Positions 6,890 to 15,529 of a stretch of DNA of 58,643 nucleotides are shown here, piece by piece. The stretch comes from Flavobacterium pectinovorum (lineage in GTDB: Bacteria; Bacteroidota; Bacteroidia; Flavobacteriales; Flavobacteriaceae), in assembly GCF_006438875.1 (NCBI RefSeq), contig NZ_RCZH01000006.1:1-58643 (forward strand), given 5' to 3'. Each line of letters begins with the position of its first letter. Position 1 is the stretch's first letter. Under the pieces are notes generated by a model. It was given only the letters and a program-made list of their open reading frames with translations, searched no databases and was not told where the DNA came from. The translations under genes and the position numbers were made by a program.

Positions 6890-7048
6890 ACATTTTTTAG
6901 CTTTCTTATTATAATCCTAACTTTTCTAGGACTTTACAAGATCTGGTATCAATTTAATTATAATACAATTGACAATATTACCTATAATTTAGAAGTTCAA
7001 AATAAGATTGTGTCAAAAAAACGGTTCGAATTTTACAAAATTGACTAA
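6890..7048 (+). other. Open frame without ATG after the NTF2-like gene
   Basis: Directly after the stop at 6887-6889 the same frame continues: hydrophobic FFSFLIIILTFLGLYKIWYQ, then polar YNTIDNITYNLEVQN and KKRFEFYKID, ending at TAA 7046-7048. It looks like a one-helix membrane protein with a short tail, but has no ATG and no GTG or TTG near its beginning. It may use ATT/ATA, be a remnant, or result from a lost fusion. Confidence 0.25.
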
Positions 7049-7105
7049 AATAAAAGCTACACCTCTATTTTAACAGCCCTCGAAATCAAAATCTTTATTT
7101 TTTTT

Positions 7106-7113
7106 TAACTTTG
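7106..7113 (+). promoter_or_regulatory. -7 promoter element for amt
   Basis: TAACTTTG matches TAnnTTTG and lies 38 bases before the amt ATG, giving a short leader. No clear -33 box in the T-rich stretch upstream. Confidence 0.45.
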
Positions 7114-7151
7114 ACCCCAAAAAAAATAGGGCTAAATAAAGTATCTGAAAA

Positions 7152-8534
7152 ATGAAAATAGAAAAACGCTGGGTCATTTCCTTTATTATTATAAGTATTG
7201 TTTGTATTACCGGCGCATTTTGGCCAACTGTTACTCAAAATAGTTACGTATTATCTGAATTTGGCACAACCGATCATATTGTACCTGCCGATGTTGCCTG
7301 GATGCTGACTTCTTGCTGTCTGGTTTTGATCATGACTCCGGGATTATCTTTTTTCTATGGCGGAATGGTAGGTCGAAAAAACGTTATTTCGACCATGTTG
7401 CAAAGTTTCATTTGTTTGGGCGTTGTAACGCTTTTATGGGTTGTAGTTGGCTTTAGTTTAGCTTTTGGCGATCCTGTAGGGTTTGGCTCCGGTGCCCACT
7501 TTTATAGTTTCTTTGGCAATCCAACTACATTTGCCTTTATGGATTATGTGGGCGTTTTACCGCATAAGAAATTGGCAAGCACAATTCCGTTTATGCTTTT
7601 TGCTTTGTTCCAAATGAAATTTGCGATTATCGCTCCGGCAATTATTACGGGTTCGTTCGCAGAACGTGTTCGTTTTATATCGTATTTACTTTTCATCAGT
7701 TTGTTTACCATTTTTATATATGCACCTTTGTGCCATTCGGTTTGGTATCCAACAGGAATTTTAGGAACTTATTTTGGCGTAAAAGATTTCGCTGGAGGAA
7801 CCGTTGTACATATGAGTTCTGGATTTGCTGCTTTGGCAGGAGTTCTCGTTTTAGGAAAAAGAAAAAATAGTGCTCATATACCAACCAATATTCCATTTGT
7901 ATTATTAGGAACGGGAATGTTGTGGTTTGGATGGTTTGGATTCAACGCTGGTTCAGCTCTTGCTGCCAACGGAACTGCCGCAATGGCTTTTGCAACAACT
8001 ACAACTTCATCGGCAGCAGCGATGTTAACCTGGGTTTTCTTTGACAGAATGAACGGAAGAAAAGTTTCGGCTCTTGGTGCTTGTATTGGAGCTGTTGTAG
8101 GTTTGGTTGCGATAACACCTGCCGCAGGATATGTATCTGTTCCTGAGAGTATGTTCTTTGGATTTGTTACGGCTTTAGTTTCAAACTCAGTTGTAAATTG
8201 TCGTTTCTCTAAAAGATTTGATGATACGCTTGACGTTTTTGCCTGTCACGGCGTTGGTGGAATTATGGGAATGATCCTTACTGCTATCTTTGCTCATGGT
8301 GAAGATGCAAGCCTATTACACGGCGGATGGAATGTTTTTGCACATCATATGATGGCATTGGTTTTGGTTTCGATATTTACTTTCTTCGGAGCTTATTTCT
8401 TGTTTAAAGTAACCAACTTTATTATTCCACTGCGTGTTTCTGAAGAAAACGAACATATTGGACTGGATTTATCGCAACACGATGAAACGCTTGACCCAAA
8501 TTTAAAACCTATTACTGAAGCGCATTACGGGTAA
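7152..8534 (+). CDS. amt: Ammonium transporter
   Basis: 460 residues, about 11-12 membrane segments, in the Amt/MEP/Rh family. Visible landmarks: DVAWMLTSCCLVLIMTPGLS, FFYGGMVGRKNVISTM, SFAERVRF, CHSVWYPTG (first pore His), FNAGSALAANG, and FACHGVGGIMGM (second pore His). It imports ammonium/ammonia across the inner membrane. The N-terminal ~35 residues form an additional hydrophobic segment that may be a cleaved signal or extra helix. No glnK gene adjoins it, although amt-glnK pairs are common elsewhere. The C-terminal tail is short and acidic. Monocistronic. Confidence 0.95.
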   Translation: MKIEKRWVISFIIISIVCITGAFWPTVTQNSYVLSEFGTTDHIVPADVAWMLTSCCLVLIMTPGLSFFYGGMVGRKNVISTMLQSFICLGVVTLLWVVVGFSLAFGDPVGFGSGAHFYSFFGNPTTFAFMDYVGVLPHKKLASTIPFMLFALFQMKFAIIAPAIITGSFAERVRFISYLLFISLFTIFIYAPLCHSVWYPTGILGTYFGVKDFAGGTVVHMSSGFAALAGVLVLGKRKNSAHIPTNIPFVLLGTGMLWFGWFGFNAGSALAANGTAAMAFATTTTSSAAAMLTWVFFDRMNGRKVSALGACIGAVVGLVAITPAAGYVSVPESMFFGFVTALVSNSVVNCRFSKRFDDTLDVFACHGVGGIMGMILTAIFAHGEDASLLHGGWNVFAHHMMALVLVSIFTFFGAYFLFKVTNFIIPLRVSEENEHIGLDLSQHDETLDPNLKPITEAHYG

Positions 8535-8553
8535 AACCATATTTATAAAGTTT

Positions 8554-8636
8554 GCCACGAATTACACGAATTTTCACGAATTTTTTTTTGATCATACTGC
8601 GTAAATTAATTCGTGAAAATTTGTGTAATTCGTGGC
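8554..8636. repeat. GCCACGAATT...AATTCGTGGC hairpin repeat
   Basis: 29-bp near-perfect inverted arms (8554-8582, 8608-8636) made of CACGAATT units. The same family is at 25001-25060, 30166-30236, 37073-37131 and nearby. It may act as a terminator or mRNA-end structure for amt. Confidence 0.7.
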
Positions 8637-8716
8637 GAAAAAAAAATATCCTTCATGAAAATTCACGGCTAAAAACTTTAAACGTAATTGCGCTATTTTC
8701 ATTCGTTTATATTCCT

Positions 8717-8724
8717 TAATTTTG
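8717..8724 (+). promoter_or_regulatory. -7 promoter element for trmB
   Basis: TAATTTTG matches TAnnTTTG and ends 18 bases before the GTG start at 8743. It also argues against an upstream TTG at 8722 as the start, since that codon is inside the promoter. Confidence 0.5.
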
Positions 8725-8742
8725 CTGAAAATTTTTGTAAAA

Positions 8743-9420
8743 GTGGGAAGTAAAAATAAACTAAAAAGATTCAGAGAAAACGAAACGTTTCAAAACGTTT
8801 TTCAACCAACAAGAGAAGAAGTTGTAGGCGATTTAATGCCTTTGAAAGGAAAATGGAACTCTGATTTCTTTAAAAATGATAATCCATTAGTTTTAGAATT
8901 AGGATGTGGAAAAGGAGAATATTCTGTTGGATTAGCAGAAAGATATCCTGACAAAAATTTTATCGGAATAGATATTAAAGGCGCGCGTTTCTGGAGAGGT
9001 GCTAAAACCGCTGTTGAAAACGGACTGCATAATGTTGCTTTTATTCGAACTCAAATCGAATTAATCAATCATGTTTTTGCTGAAAATGAAGTGGATGAAA
9101 TCTGGATTACTTTTCCGGATCCGCAAATCAAATACAAAAGAACGAAACACAGAATGACCAATTCTGAGTTCTTGAAATTGTACAAAAGAATCCTTAAAAA
9201 AGAAGGTGTTGTAAACCTAAAAACCGACAGTGAATTTATGCACGGTTATACTTTAGGATTGCTTCATGGTGAAGGACACGAAGTTTTGTATGCAAACCAC
9301 AACGTATATACAAACGAAGGAAGTCCTGAAGAAGTTACTGCTTTTCAGACTTTTTACGAGAAACAATATTTAGAAATTAACAAGGCAATTACGTATATTC
9401 GCTTTAAAATTAAAGACTAA
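8743..9420 (+). CDS. trmB: tRNA (guanine-46-N7)-methyltransferase
   Basis: 225 residues from GTG 8743, giving the N-terminus (M)GSKNKLKRFRENETF; the in-frame TTG at 8722 overlaps the promoter. SAM-binding motif ELGCGKGEYSVGLAE, then FIGIDIKGARFW, and the TrmB signature FPDPQIKYKRTKHRM with a conserved acidic-proline stretch. C-terminal VTAFQTFYEKQYLEINKAI and FKIKD are also characteristic. It methylates G46 of the tRNA variable loop. It is followed 42 bases later by the LysE gene and could be cotranscribed. Confidence 0.95.
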   Translation: MGSKNKLKRFRENETFQNVFQPTREEVVGDLMPLKGKWNSDFFKNDNPLVLELGCGKGEYSVGLAERYPDKNFIGIDIKGARFWRGAKTAVENGLHNVAFIRTQIELINHVFAENEVDEIWITFPDPQIKYKRTKHRMTNSEFLKLYKRILKKEGVVNLKTDSEFMHGYTLGLLHGEGHEVLYANHNVYTNEGSPEEVTAFQTFYEKQYLEINKAITYIRFKIKD

Positions 9421-9462
9421 TTTAATTTTAAATACAACTTTCAAAACTCATTAAATAACTGA

Positions 9463-10098
9463 ATGGCATTACTTACCCCTTTACTTTCAGGTTTTCTTGC
9501 CGCTTTCATTGGGATTATTCCGCCAGGTTTAATCAACATGACAGCAGCCAAAGTAAACCTAAAAGAGGGCAAAAAGAATGCTTTATGGTTTGTTGCAGGT
9601 GCGATTTTGGTGATCTTTTTTCAGGTTTCTTTAGCTGTTTTATTTGCGCAGGTTATTGACAATCGCCCTGATGTTGTTACTTTATTACGCGAAGTTGGTT
9701 TTGCTATTTTCTCGATCTTGACGATTTACTTTTTGTTTATCGCCAAAGAGCCTAAAGCCAAAAAATCGAAAATCAAAAAAAGCAGTAAAAAAAGCCGTTT
9801 CTTCTTAGGAATGCTGCTTTCGGGTCTGAACTTTTTCCCGATTCCGTATTATGTTGTTGTTAGCGTGACACTGGCTTCTTATCACCTTTTTGCATTCGAA
9901 CACAACATTATTTTCACTTTTGTTTTTGGATCTGTTTTGGGTTCATTTGCTGCCTTATACAGCTACATTGGTTTCTTTGGAAGAATCGAAAAGAAAACCG
10001 ATTATCTAATGCGAAACATGAATACTATCATCGGTAGTATTACAGGATTAATTGCTGTAGGAACACTTTTCAATATTTTGAATTACTATTTCGGGTAA
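9463..10098 (+). CDS. LysE/RhtB-family exporter
   Basis: 211 residues with five to six membrane helices: ALLTPLLSGFLAAFIGIIPPGLINM (the family N-terminal helix with the PPG turn), AGAILVIFFQVSLAVLFA, FAIFSILTIYFLFIA, a basic cytoplasmic loop KEPKAKKSKIKKSSKKSR, then FFLGMLLSGLNFFPIPYYVVV and IIFTFVFGSVLGSFAALYSYIGF. LysE-type carriers export amino acids or related compounds; the substrate cannot be told. It follows trmB closely. Family assignment good, substrate unknown. Confidence 0.8.
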   Translation: MALLTPLLSGFLAAFIGIIPPGLINMTAAKVNLKEGKKNALWFVAGAILVIFFQVSLAVLFAQVIDNRPDVVTLLREVGFAIFSILTIYFLFIAKEPKAKKSKIKKSSKKSRFFLGMLLSGLNFFPIPYYVVVSVTLASYHLFAFEHNIIFTFVFGSVLGSFAALYSYIGFFGRIEKKTDYLMRNMNTIIGSITGLIAVGTLFNILNYYFG

Positions 10099-10318
10099 AG
10101 ATATCTGCCACTGATTAAAAATTTCTTAAATTAATTTCACGCAGATTTTGCAGATTTAAGCAGATCTAAAAGGATTTTTTATTTAATTTTAATCTTTAAG
10201 AAATTAAGAAAAATTAAGCATCGCTTTGTAAAACTTCACTTTCTTAATTATTTTTTCAATAAAAAGTTAAGCTTTGTCTTAATGAACCTTAATATCTTAA
10301 TGGTAAAATAATTCAAGT

Positions 10319-10648
10319 ATGGTTGAAGATAATTTTTTTGAAAGAGTCTACGCTATTGCAAGACAAATTCCGTACGGAAAAGTAACTTCTTATGGCGCAA
10401 TTGCAAAAGCTTTAGGAACCGCACGTTCTGCACGCATGGTGGGTTGGGCAATGAATGCCTGTCATAATATGGATGATATTCCTGCACACCGGGTTGTAAA
10501 TAGAAAAGGTCTTTTGACCGGAAAACACTATTTTGACGGAACCAATTTAATGCAGCAACTTCTGGAAAGCGAAGGTATTGTCGTAGAAAATAATCAAATT
10601 ATAGATTTGGAAAAGCACTTTTGGACTCCAGATGTTTCTACCATGTAA
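10319..10648 (+). CDS. Alkyltransferase-like DNA-binding protein (MGMT family, no active Cys)
   Basis: 109 residues, just the C-terminal MGMT-type DNA-binding domain: FERVYAIARQIPYGKVTSYGAIAKALGT, then SARMVGWAMNAC and IPAHRVVNRKG. In true O6-alkylguanine transferases the motif is PCHRV; here Cys is replaced by Ala (PAHRV), so no alkyl transfer is possible. This defines an alkyltransferase-like (ATL) protein, a type known to bind alkylated guanine and flag it to nucleotide excision repair. The helix-turn-helix and arginine-finger regions are intact. It stands alone between repeats. Confidence 0.85.
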   Translation: MVEDNFFERVYAIARQIPYGKVTSYGAIAKALGTARSARMVGWAMNACHNMDDIPAHRVVNRKGLLTGKHYFDGTNLMQQLLESEGIVVENNQIIDLEKHFWTPDVSTM

Positions 10649-11094
10649 GTTATATAAGTTCATTTAATCGTGACGCTTATTTCTATTCGCATTTTTGTCA
10701 TCCCGAGGAACGAGGGATCTCCATAAGTAGCTTTACAAAGATTGGCGATTTTGATTGCGGAATTTCTCGCGGAGATCCCTCGTTCCTCGGGATGACAAGA
10801 TTGTGGTTATTATTGCGAAGAATGGATTGAAATCCATCCCTACAATATGTTTCGTTCCTCCGGAACTCTCTCTGAAATTCCGGAGAAGGATTCTTTTATA
10901 GCAACGTCCAGATCCAGAAACGTCGGGACGTGATTGACTCATAGAAAAAACGATTTGATTTTATCCTAGAAATCGGAATGACAAAAAATGCAAATAAAAA
11001 ATTCAGAAATAAAACTTTGCGACTTCGCGAACTCTTTGCGAGAGATTTATACACAATGCTTAATATGAACTTACATAACTTATATGGTTCAATC
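10649..11094. repeat. Gene-free stretch with a 27-bp-arm hairpin
   Basis: Perfect inverted arms at 10696-10722 and 10771-10797 (CCCGAGGAACGAGGGATCTC core) enclose a 48-base loop with ACAAAGATTGGCGATTTT. Further on are TTTGCGACTTCGCGA-type repeats near 11020-11045 and a CTCCGGAA pair near 10858-10885. No believable coding frame; frames present follow the repeats. Confidence 0.65.
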
Positions 11095-12420
11095 TTAAAT
11101 CAAACAAATAACGAAACTAGTTTTACCTTCATCGGTTTGATAACTTAAGTAACCGCCATGTGCTTCTATAATATTTTTAGAAAGTGTTAATCCAATTCCG
11201 GCGCCATCTTTTCGGGTTGTAAAAAACGGAAGAAATACTTTATCCCTAATCTCCGGATCGATTCCTTTTCCGTTGTCCGAAATGACGATAAAAAAGCGAT
11301 TATTTTCAGCATAACTAGAGATGAACATTTTCTTTTCGCTCTTTTCTTTCAAGGCATAAATACTGTTGGTGATCAAATTAATAATTACCTGCTCCATCTG
11401 ATTTTTATCAATCAAAATCGAACGTGGACTATGAATCTCGTTTATCAGTTCGATGTTTTCTGCTTTTAAAATCGGATTCATGATTCGGAGGCAATCTTCA
11501 AAAAGCGCATTTATTGGCGTCATTATTTTGGTTGGCGTCGGAAGCATAGCCAGTTTTCGGTAATTCTCAACAAAAACCTGTAAATGATCGCTTCGGTTTA
11601 TAATGGTCGAAATACTGCTTTTAATGTCCTCAAAATCATCTTCTTCCAGTTTTTCCTGATCGACAATGTGTAGTAAATTCTGTGAAAGCGCCCGAATTGG
11701 CGTTAAGGAATTCATTAATTCATGCGAAATAATTTTCATCAGATTAATCCAGGCTTCTTTCTCTTTTTTCTCAATGACACGCTGAATACTATCCAATAGA
11801 ATAATAAAATATTCTTTGTTATACGTCTTTGCATGTGACGTTTGCAACATAAAAGTCTGCAGATCCTGTTCTTCTATTTTTATCGAAATTGCCGATTTTA
11901 AATCTGTGAAACCTACGTTTTCAATCTCGGCACAAAGTGAAGGCAAGTAGTTTTTAAGATATTTCCAATGACTGACTTTTGGCACATTAAAAATGTTTGA
12001 AAAGCAATCGTTCATTAAAAATATATTCCATTCTTCATTTTCTTTTTCTAAAATTAAAGCCGCAGTATCAATACTATTCAAAATAGATTGGTAAACAAGT
12101 TCTTTTGATGTTTGCTCTTGTTGCTGAACTTTTAGTGTGTTGTATAAAAGATATAAGGTTTTAAAATTCTCTTTTTTATGTTCTTCAGGGAAATTAGTCG
12201 AAAAATCATTCTGTAAAATTGAAAGCAATGTCTTATCGTAAAATAATAATTGATTTCTGAAAAAGAAATACATTTCAATCAACATTACAGCAACAAAAAA
12301 ACCAACCAAAAGCGCATTGTAATAAAACGTTTTATAGATCAGAAAAACGCAAAAGAAAAAGAGCGCCATAACAAATAACACTCTCACAAACAATGCATTA
12401 TAAAACTTCCAGTTTTTCAT
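11095..12420 (-). CDS. Sensor histidine kinase (NtrB-like)
   Basis: 441 residues. Two N-terminal membrane helices (LFVRVLFVMALFFFCVFLIY and YYNALLVGFFVAVMLIEMYFFF) with almost no periplasmic loop, then a PAS-like region (about 110-220) and the kinase core: ISHELMNSLTPIRALSQN (phospho-His), IINLITNSIYALKEK (N box), ISDNGKGIDPEIRDKV (G1), and GAGIGLTLSKNIIEAHGG (G2). It probably senses a membrane or cytosolic cue and phosphorylates the sigma-54 activator encoded 208 bases upstream on the same strand; that gap is filled with repeats. Likely partner of the neighbouring ABC exporter. Confidence 0.9.
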   Translation of the reverse strand: MKNWKFYNALFVRVLFVMALFFFCVFLIYKTFYYNALLVGFFVAVMLIEMYFFFRNQLLFYDKTLLSILQNDFSTNFPEEHKKENFKTLYLLYNTLKVQQQEQTSKELVYQSILNSIDTAALILEKENEEWNIFLMNDCFSNIFNVPKVSHWKYLKNYLPSLCAEIENVGFTDLKSAISIKIEEQDLQTFMLQTSHAKTYNKEYFIILLDSIQRVIEKKEKEAWINLMKIISHELMNSLTPIRALSQNLLHIVDQEKLEEDDFEDIKSSISTIINRSDHLQVFVENYRKLAMLPTPTKIMTPINALFEDCLRIMNPILKAENIELINEIHSPRSILIDKNQMEQVIINLITNSIYALKEKSEKKMFISSYAENNRFFIVISDNGKGIDPEIRDKVFLPFFTTRKDGAGIGLTLSKNIIEAHGGYLSYQTDEGKTSFVICLI

Positions 12421-12479
12421 TATTTTATTTTTTTTATTGCCAAAGATTAAAGGATTAAAAAGATTCTTAAAATTTATTT

Positions 12480-12607
12480 CACGCAGATTTTAAAAAGATT
12501 GAAGCAGATAAAATTAGATTAAAACAAAAATAATCTGCCTAAATCTGCCGAATCTGCGTGAAACAAAAGAAATCCTTTTTAATCCTTTATCCCGATAGCT
12601 ATCGGGA
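12480..12607. repeat. CACGCAGATT repeat plus TCCCGATAGCTATCGGGA palindrome
   Basis: TTTCACGCAGATT...AATCTGCGTGAAA arms (about 12477-12563) and the 18-bp perfect palindrome at 12590-12607. The palindrome occurs again at 2921-2938, 37177-37194 and 37324-37341, each time after an AATC-T-TTTA stretch. It lies between the two signalling genes and may reduce read-through. Confidence 0.6.
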
Positions 12608-12628
12608 GTGGCAAAACTATTTTTGACT

Positions 12629-13987
12629 TTAAGTATTTTTCAGATCGTATTTTTCGATTCTTCTGTATAACGCAGCTCTTGATAAACCTAATTCTTCGGC
12701 TGTTTTACTGATATTTCCGTGGTGTTTAAACAAGGCTTTTTCGATTACATTTCGTTCCATCTCAGATAATGGGTTTTCGTCGTTTTCCTGTAATTCCTCA
12801 AAGTTTAAAATATCCAGATCGTGTACAGAAATTGTATTATTATCGGCTAAAATTAAAGCGCGTTCAATCTTATTTTCCATTTCACGCACATTTCCGTTCC
12901 ACGGATATTTTTCCATGTATTGTGCGGCATTTTCTTCAAATTTCCATCCCGAAGCTTCGGGACCATGATTGTATCTTTCTGCAATTTGATCCAGAATAAA
13001 ATGAGCCATCGGAACAATATCATCTTTCCGTTCGCGTAATGATGGCAAATGAATTTCCATTGTATTGATACGATACAGCAAATCTTCGCGGAATGTTTTG
13101 TTTTTTACTTCCGCTTTTATATCACTGTTTGTTGCGGCAATAATACGAACATTTAGTGGTCTGGCTTTACTTTCGCCTAAGCGCGTAACGGTTTTTGTTT
13201 GCAAAACATGTAATAATTTAGCTTGCAAATGAAGCGGAATATTCCCAATTTCATCCAGAAAAATCGTTCCGTTTGAAGCCATTTCGAATCTTCCGGGTGT
13301 ATCTGTTTTTGCATCTGTAAAAGCGCCTTTGGCATATCCAAAAAGCTCGCTTTCGAACAAATTATCACTTAATGATCCTAAATCAACATGTACAAAAGGC
13401 TGCGTTTTTCGTTCTGAATTCTGATGAATAAACTCAGCAAAAACATATTTACCAGTTCCGTTTTCACCTAAAATCAAAACATTGGCATCGGTTTTTGCTA
13501 CTTTTTCGGCAATAGAATATGCTTGTTTTATTTTTTGTGAAGTCCCTACAAAATACTTCTTTTCTGTTTTTTCTACAACAACTTTCTTGGTGTTTTTTCT
13601 ACTTTCGGCGACAGCCTTATCAATTGTTTCCAGCAATTTTTCGTTATGCCACGGCTTTAAAACATAATCAAAGGCACCAATTTTTATTCCTTCAACTGCG
13701 GTTTCAATTTTGCCAAAAGCAGTCATTAAAATCACGATCGTTTGTGGCGAAAGTATTTTAATTTCTTTTAGCCAATGAATTCCTTCTCGCCCATCTTCAA
13801 AACCAATTCGGTAGTTCATGTCTAATAAAACCACATTTATATCATTTTCACTTAGAAGAGAAATGATTTTTTTGGGACTATTAGTTGTGAAAATAGTTTC
13901 AAAATGCTTTTTGAGAATCATCTTTGCCGAAAAAAGAATTTCTTCCTGATCATCAACAATTAATATTTGAGCTTGTTTTTTTCGCAT
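12629..13987 (-). CDS. Sigma-54-dependent response regulator (NtrC family)
   Basis: 452 residues from ATG 13987 (an upstream TTG at 14020 falls in the operator region and was not chosen). Receiver domain: ILIVDDQEEILFSAK, phospho-Asp in VVLLDMNY, then LMTAFG and VLKPW. AAA+ domain: GENGTGKYVFAEFIH (Walker A), GYAKGAFTDAKTD (sigma-54 contact loop), NGTIFLDEIGNIP (Walker B), ATNSDIKAEV, and FREDLLYRINTMEIHLPSLRER. C-terminal Fis-type HTH: HHGNISKTAEELGLSRAALYRRI. The GAFTGA loop reads GAFTDA. It most likely activates the divergent HlyD/ABC operon from tandem sites at 14007-14041 and may regulate itself. Confidence 0.93.
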   Translation of the reverse strand: MRKKQAQILIVDDQEEILFSAKMILKKHFETIFTTNSPKKIISLLSENDINVVLLDMNYRIGFEDGREGIHWLKEIKILSPQTIVILMTAFGKIETAVEGIKIGAFDYVLKPWHNEKLLETIDKAVAESRKNTKKVVVEKTEKKYFVGTSQKIKQAYSIAEKVAKTDANVLILGENGTGKYVFAEFIHQNSERKTQPFVHVDLGSLSDNLFESELFGYAKGAFTDAKTDTPGRFEMASNGTIFLDEIGNIPLHLQAKLLHVLQTKTVTRLGESKARPLNVRIIAATNSDIKAEVKNKTFREDLLYRINTMEIHLPSLRERKDDIVPMAHFILDQIAERYNHGPEASGWKFEENAAQYMEKYPWNGNVREMENKIERALILADNNTISVHDLDILNFEELQENDENPLSEMERNVIEKALFKHHGNISKTAEELGLSRAALYRRIEKYDLKNT

Positions 13988-14006
13988 GCTGTCTTTTTTT
14001 GTCCGA

Positions 14007-14041
14007 TATCGAACGGTCAACTGTTCATTATCGAACAGTCA
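14007..14041. promoter_or_regulatory. Tandem operator-like repeats (possible enhancer for the sigma-54 activator)
   Basis: Direct repeats TATCGAACGGTCA (14007-14019) and TATCGAACAGTCA (14029-14041), 22 bp apart, i.e. two helical turns. The second overlaps the perfect palindrome ACTGTTC-ATTATC-GAACAGT (14020-14039). Position is between the divergent regulator and exporter genes, about 60-95 bp upstream of the candidate sigma-54 promoter. Repeats are seen; protein binding is inferred. Confidence 0.5.
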
Positions 14042-14101
14042 TTTTTTTAAATGTTTTTCAAAGCTCCTTTAAAATCAATACTTTACAAATAATAAATTTT
14101 A

Positions 14102-14117
14102 TGGCACAGTATTTACC
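14102..14117 (+). promoter_or_regulatory. Candidate sigma-54 promoter of the ABC exporter
   Basis: TGGCAC-AGTAT-TTACC has the -24 TGGCAC box and correct spacing to a TTAC in place of the -12 TTGC. It would give a start about 15-20 bases before the HlyD ATG at 14146. One mismatch in the -12 box keeps this tentative. Confidence 0.4.
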
Positions 14118-14145
14118 TATTGACTATCAGCAAATTATTTAAAAA

Positions 14146-15399
14146 ATGGACAAGGTAATCCCACGTAAAAATAGAAAATTTAGATATCTCACAATAGCAA
14201 TTGCTGTTTTTTTAGTTTTGGCTGTTGGCATCTTTTTTTCTTTTAACACCAAAAGAAGTTTAAATGTAAAATCTGACGAGCTTTCGATTCAAAAAGTTGA
14301 AAAAGCTTTTTTTGAAGATTTCGTCGTTTTTCAGGCTAAAGTCGAACCCTTAAATGTAATGTTGGTAAATGTTACTGAAGGCGGATCTGTAAAAGAGATT
14401 TTTGTTGAAAATGGCGCAATGGTAACCAAAGGCCAATCACTGGCACGTTTGTACAACCCGAACACAGAGCTTAATTATCTGACTCAGGAAACGGCTATTA
14501 TTGAACAAATCAACAATTTGAATACCGGAAAACTGAATATCAGAAATCAGGAATTGAACCTTAATAAGGATTTGATTTTGATCGAACATGATTATAATGA
14601 TGCCAAAAGATTGTACGATATGAATGCCAGATTGTATGATAAAGAGGTAATTTCTAAAAACGACTGGAATACATTTAAAGAAAGCCTTCGTTTTCAGGAA
14701 GAGCGTAAAAGAACGATTCAGCAAAGCATTCAAAAAGAAAAACAAACGAATCAGGTTCAGATTTCGCAAATCAATCGTTCGATTCAAACTATGGAGAAAA
14801 GTTTGGACATCTTAAGAAATAACAAAAAGAATTTTCTAATTACTGCTCCGGAAACGGGTCGATTAACTTCCTTTGAACCTGTTTTAGGCAAAACATTTCA
14901 GGCTGGAGAAAGCATCGGAAAAATTGATTCGAAACGCGGTTATAAACTTACTGCCGACGTAGATGAATTCTATTTGGAAAAAGTTCGCGAAGGCTTAAAA
15001 GGTCAGGTAGAATTCAAAGGAAAAGCACTTGAAGTTCTGGTTACCAAAGTAATTCCTGAAGTTAAAAGTGGCCATTTTACAGTAGAATTAGCTTTTACAT
15101 CTAAGGAAGAAATCGTTTTACAAGATGGATTAAGCTTCGGGGTAAAACTGATTTTATCTGAAAAGAATAAAACTTTAGTCGTGCAAAAAGGCAGCTTTAA
15201 TCAGGAAACGGCAGGAAAATGGATTTTTGTAGTAAAAGGCAATAAAGCGGAAAGAAGAAACATAAAACTGGGCAGAGAAAACCCTTCCTATTATGAAGTT
15301 CTTGATGGCTTAAAAGAAGGTGAATCTGTGATTACCTCATCGTATGCAGATTATAAGGATATAGAGGAATTATCGATTTCTCAGTCGCAGCCGCAGTAG
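14146..15399 (+). CDS. HlyD/MacA-type periplasmic adaptor of ABC exporter
   Basis: 417 residues. One N-terminal membrane anchor (YLTIAIAVFLVLAVGIFFSF), a lipoyl-like half (VEPLNVMLVNVTEGGSVKEIFVENGAMVTKGQSLARLYNP), a long coiled-coil hairpin (about 110-220, Gln/Lys/Asn-rich), the returning lipoyl half (APETGRLTSFEPVLGKTFQAGESIGKID), and beta-barrel and membrane-proximal domains (VTKVIPEVKSGHFTVEL, LKEGESVITSSYADYKDIEEL). Such adaptors link an inner-membrane ABC permease to a TolC-like channel. First gene of the operon with the ATPase and permease that follow, downstream of the sigma-54-type promoter. Confidence 0.9.
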   Translation: MDKVIPRKNRKFRYLTIAIAVFLVLAVGIFFSFNTKRSLNVKSDELSIQKVEKAFFEDFVVFQAKVEPLNVMLVNVTEGGSVKEIFVENGAMVTKGQSLARLYNPNTELNYLTQETAIIEQINNLNTGKLNIRNQELNLNKDLILIEHDYNDAKRLYDMNARLYDKEVISKNDWNTFKESLRFQEERKRTIQQSIQKEKQTNQVQISQINRSIQTMEKSLDILRNNKKNFLITAPETGRLTSFEPVLGKTFQAGESIGKIDSKRGYKLTADVDEFYLEKVREGLKGQVEFKGKALEVLVTKVIPEVKSGHFTVELAFTSKEEIVLQDGLSFGVKLILSEKNKTLVVQKGSFNQETAGKWIFVVKGNKAERRNIKLGRENPSYYEVLDGLKEGESVITSSYADYKDIEELSISQSQPQ

Positions 15400-15529
15400 G
15401 TTTTTTAGTCGCAGTCGCGGTTTTCAGTCTTAACCTAATTAACAATCAATAATTAACCATTTACAATTAACAACGTTTCAATCATCAATCAAAAAACATA
15501 ATCAACAACATTTAAAACCTTAAAAAAAT

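Noticed and set aside
10621..10942. Two overlapping 69-codon frames after the ATL gene
   Set aside because: Both run through the perfect hairpin repeat; the coding appearance comes from the palindrome.
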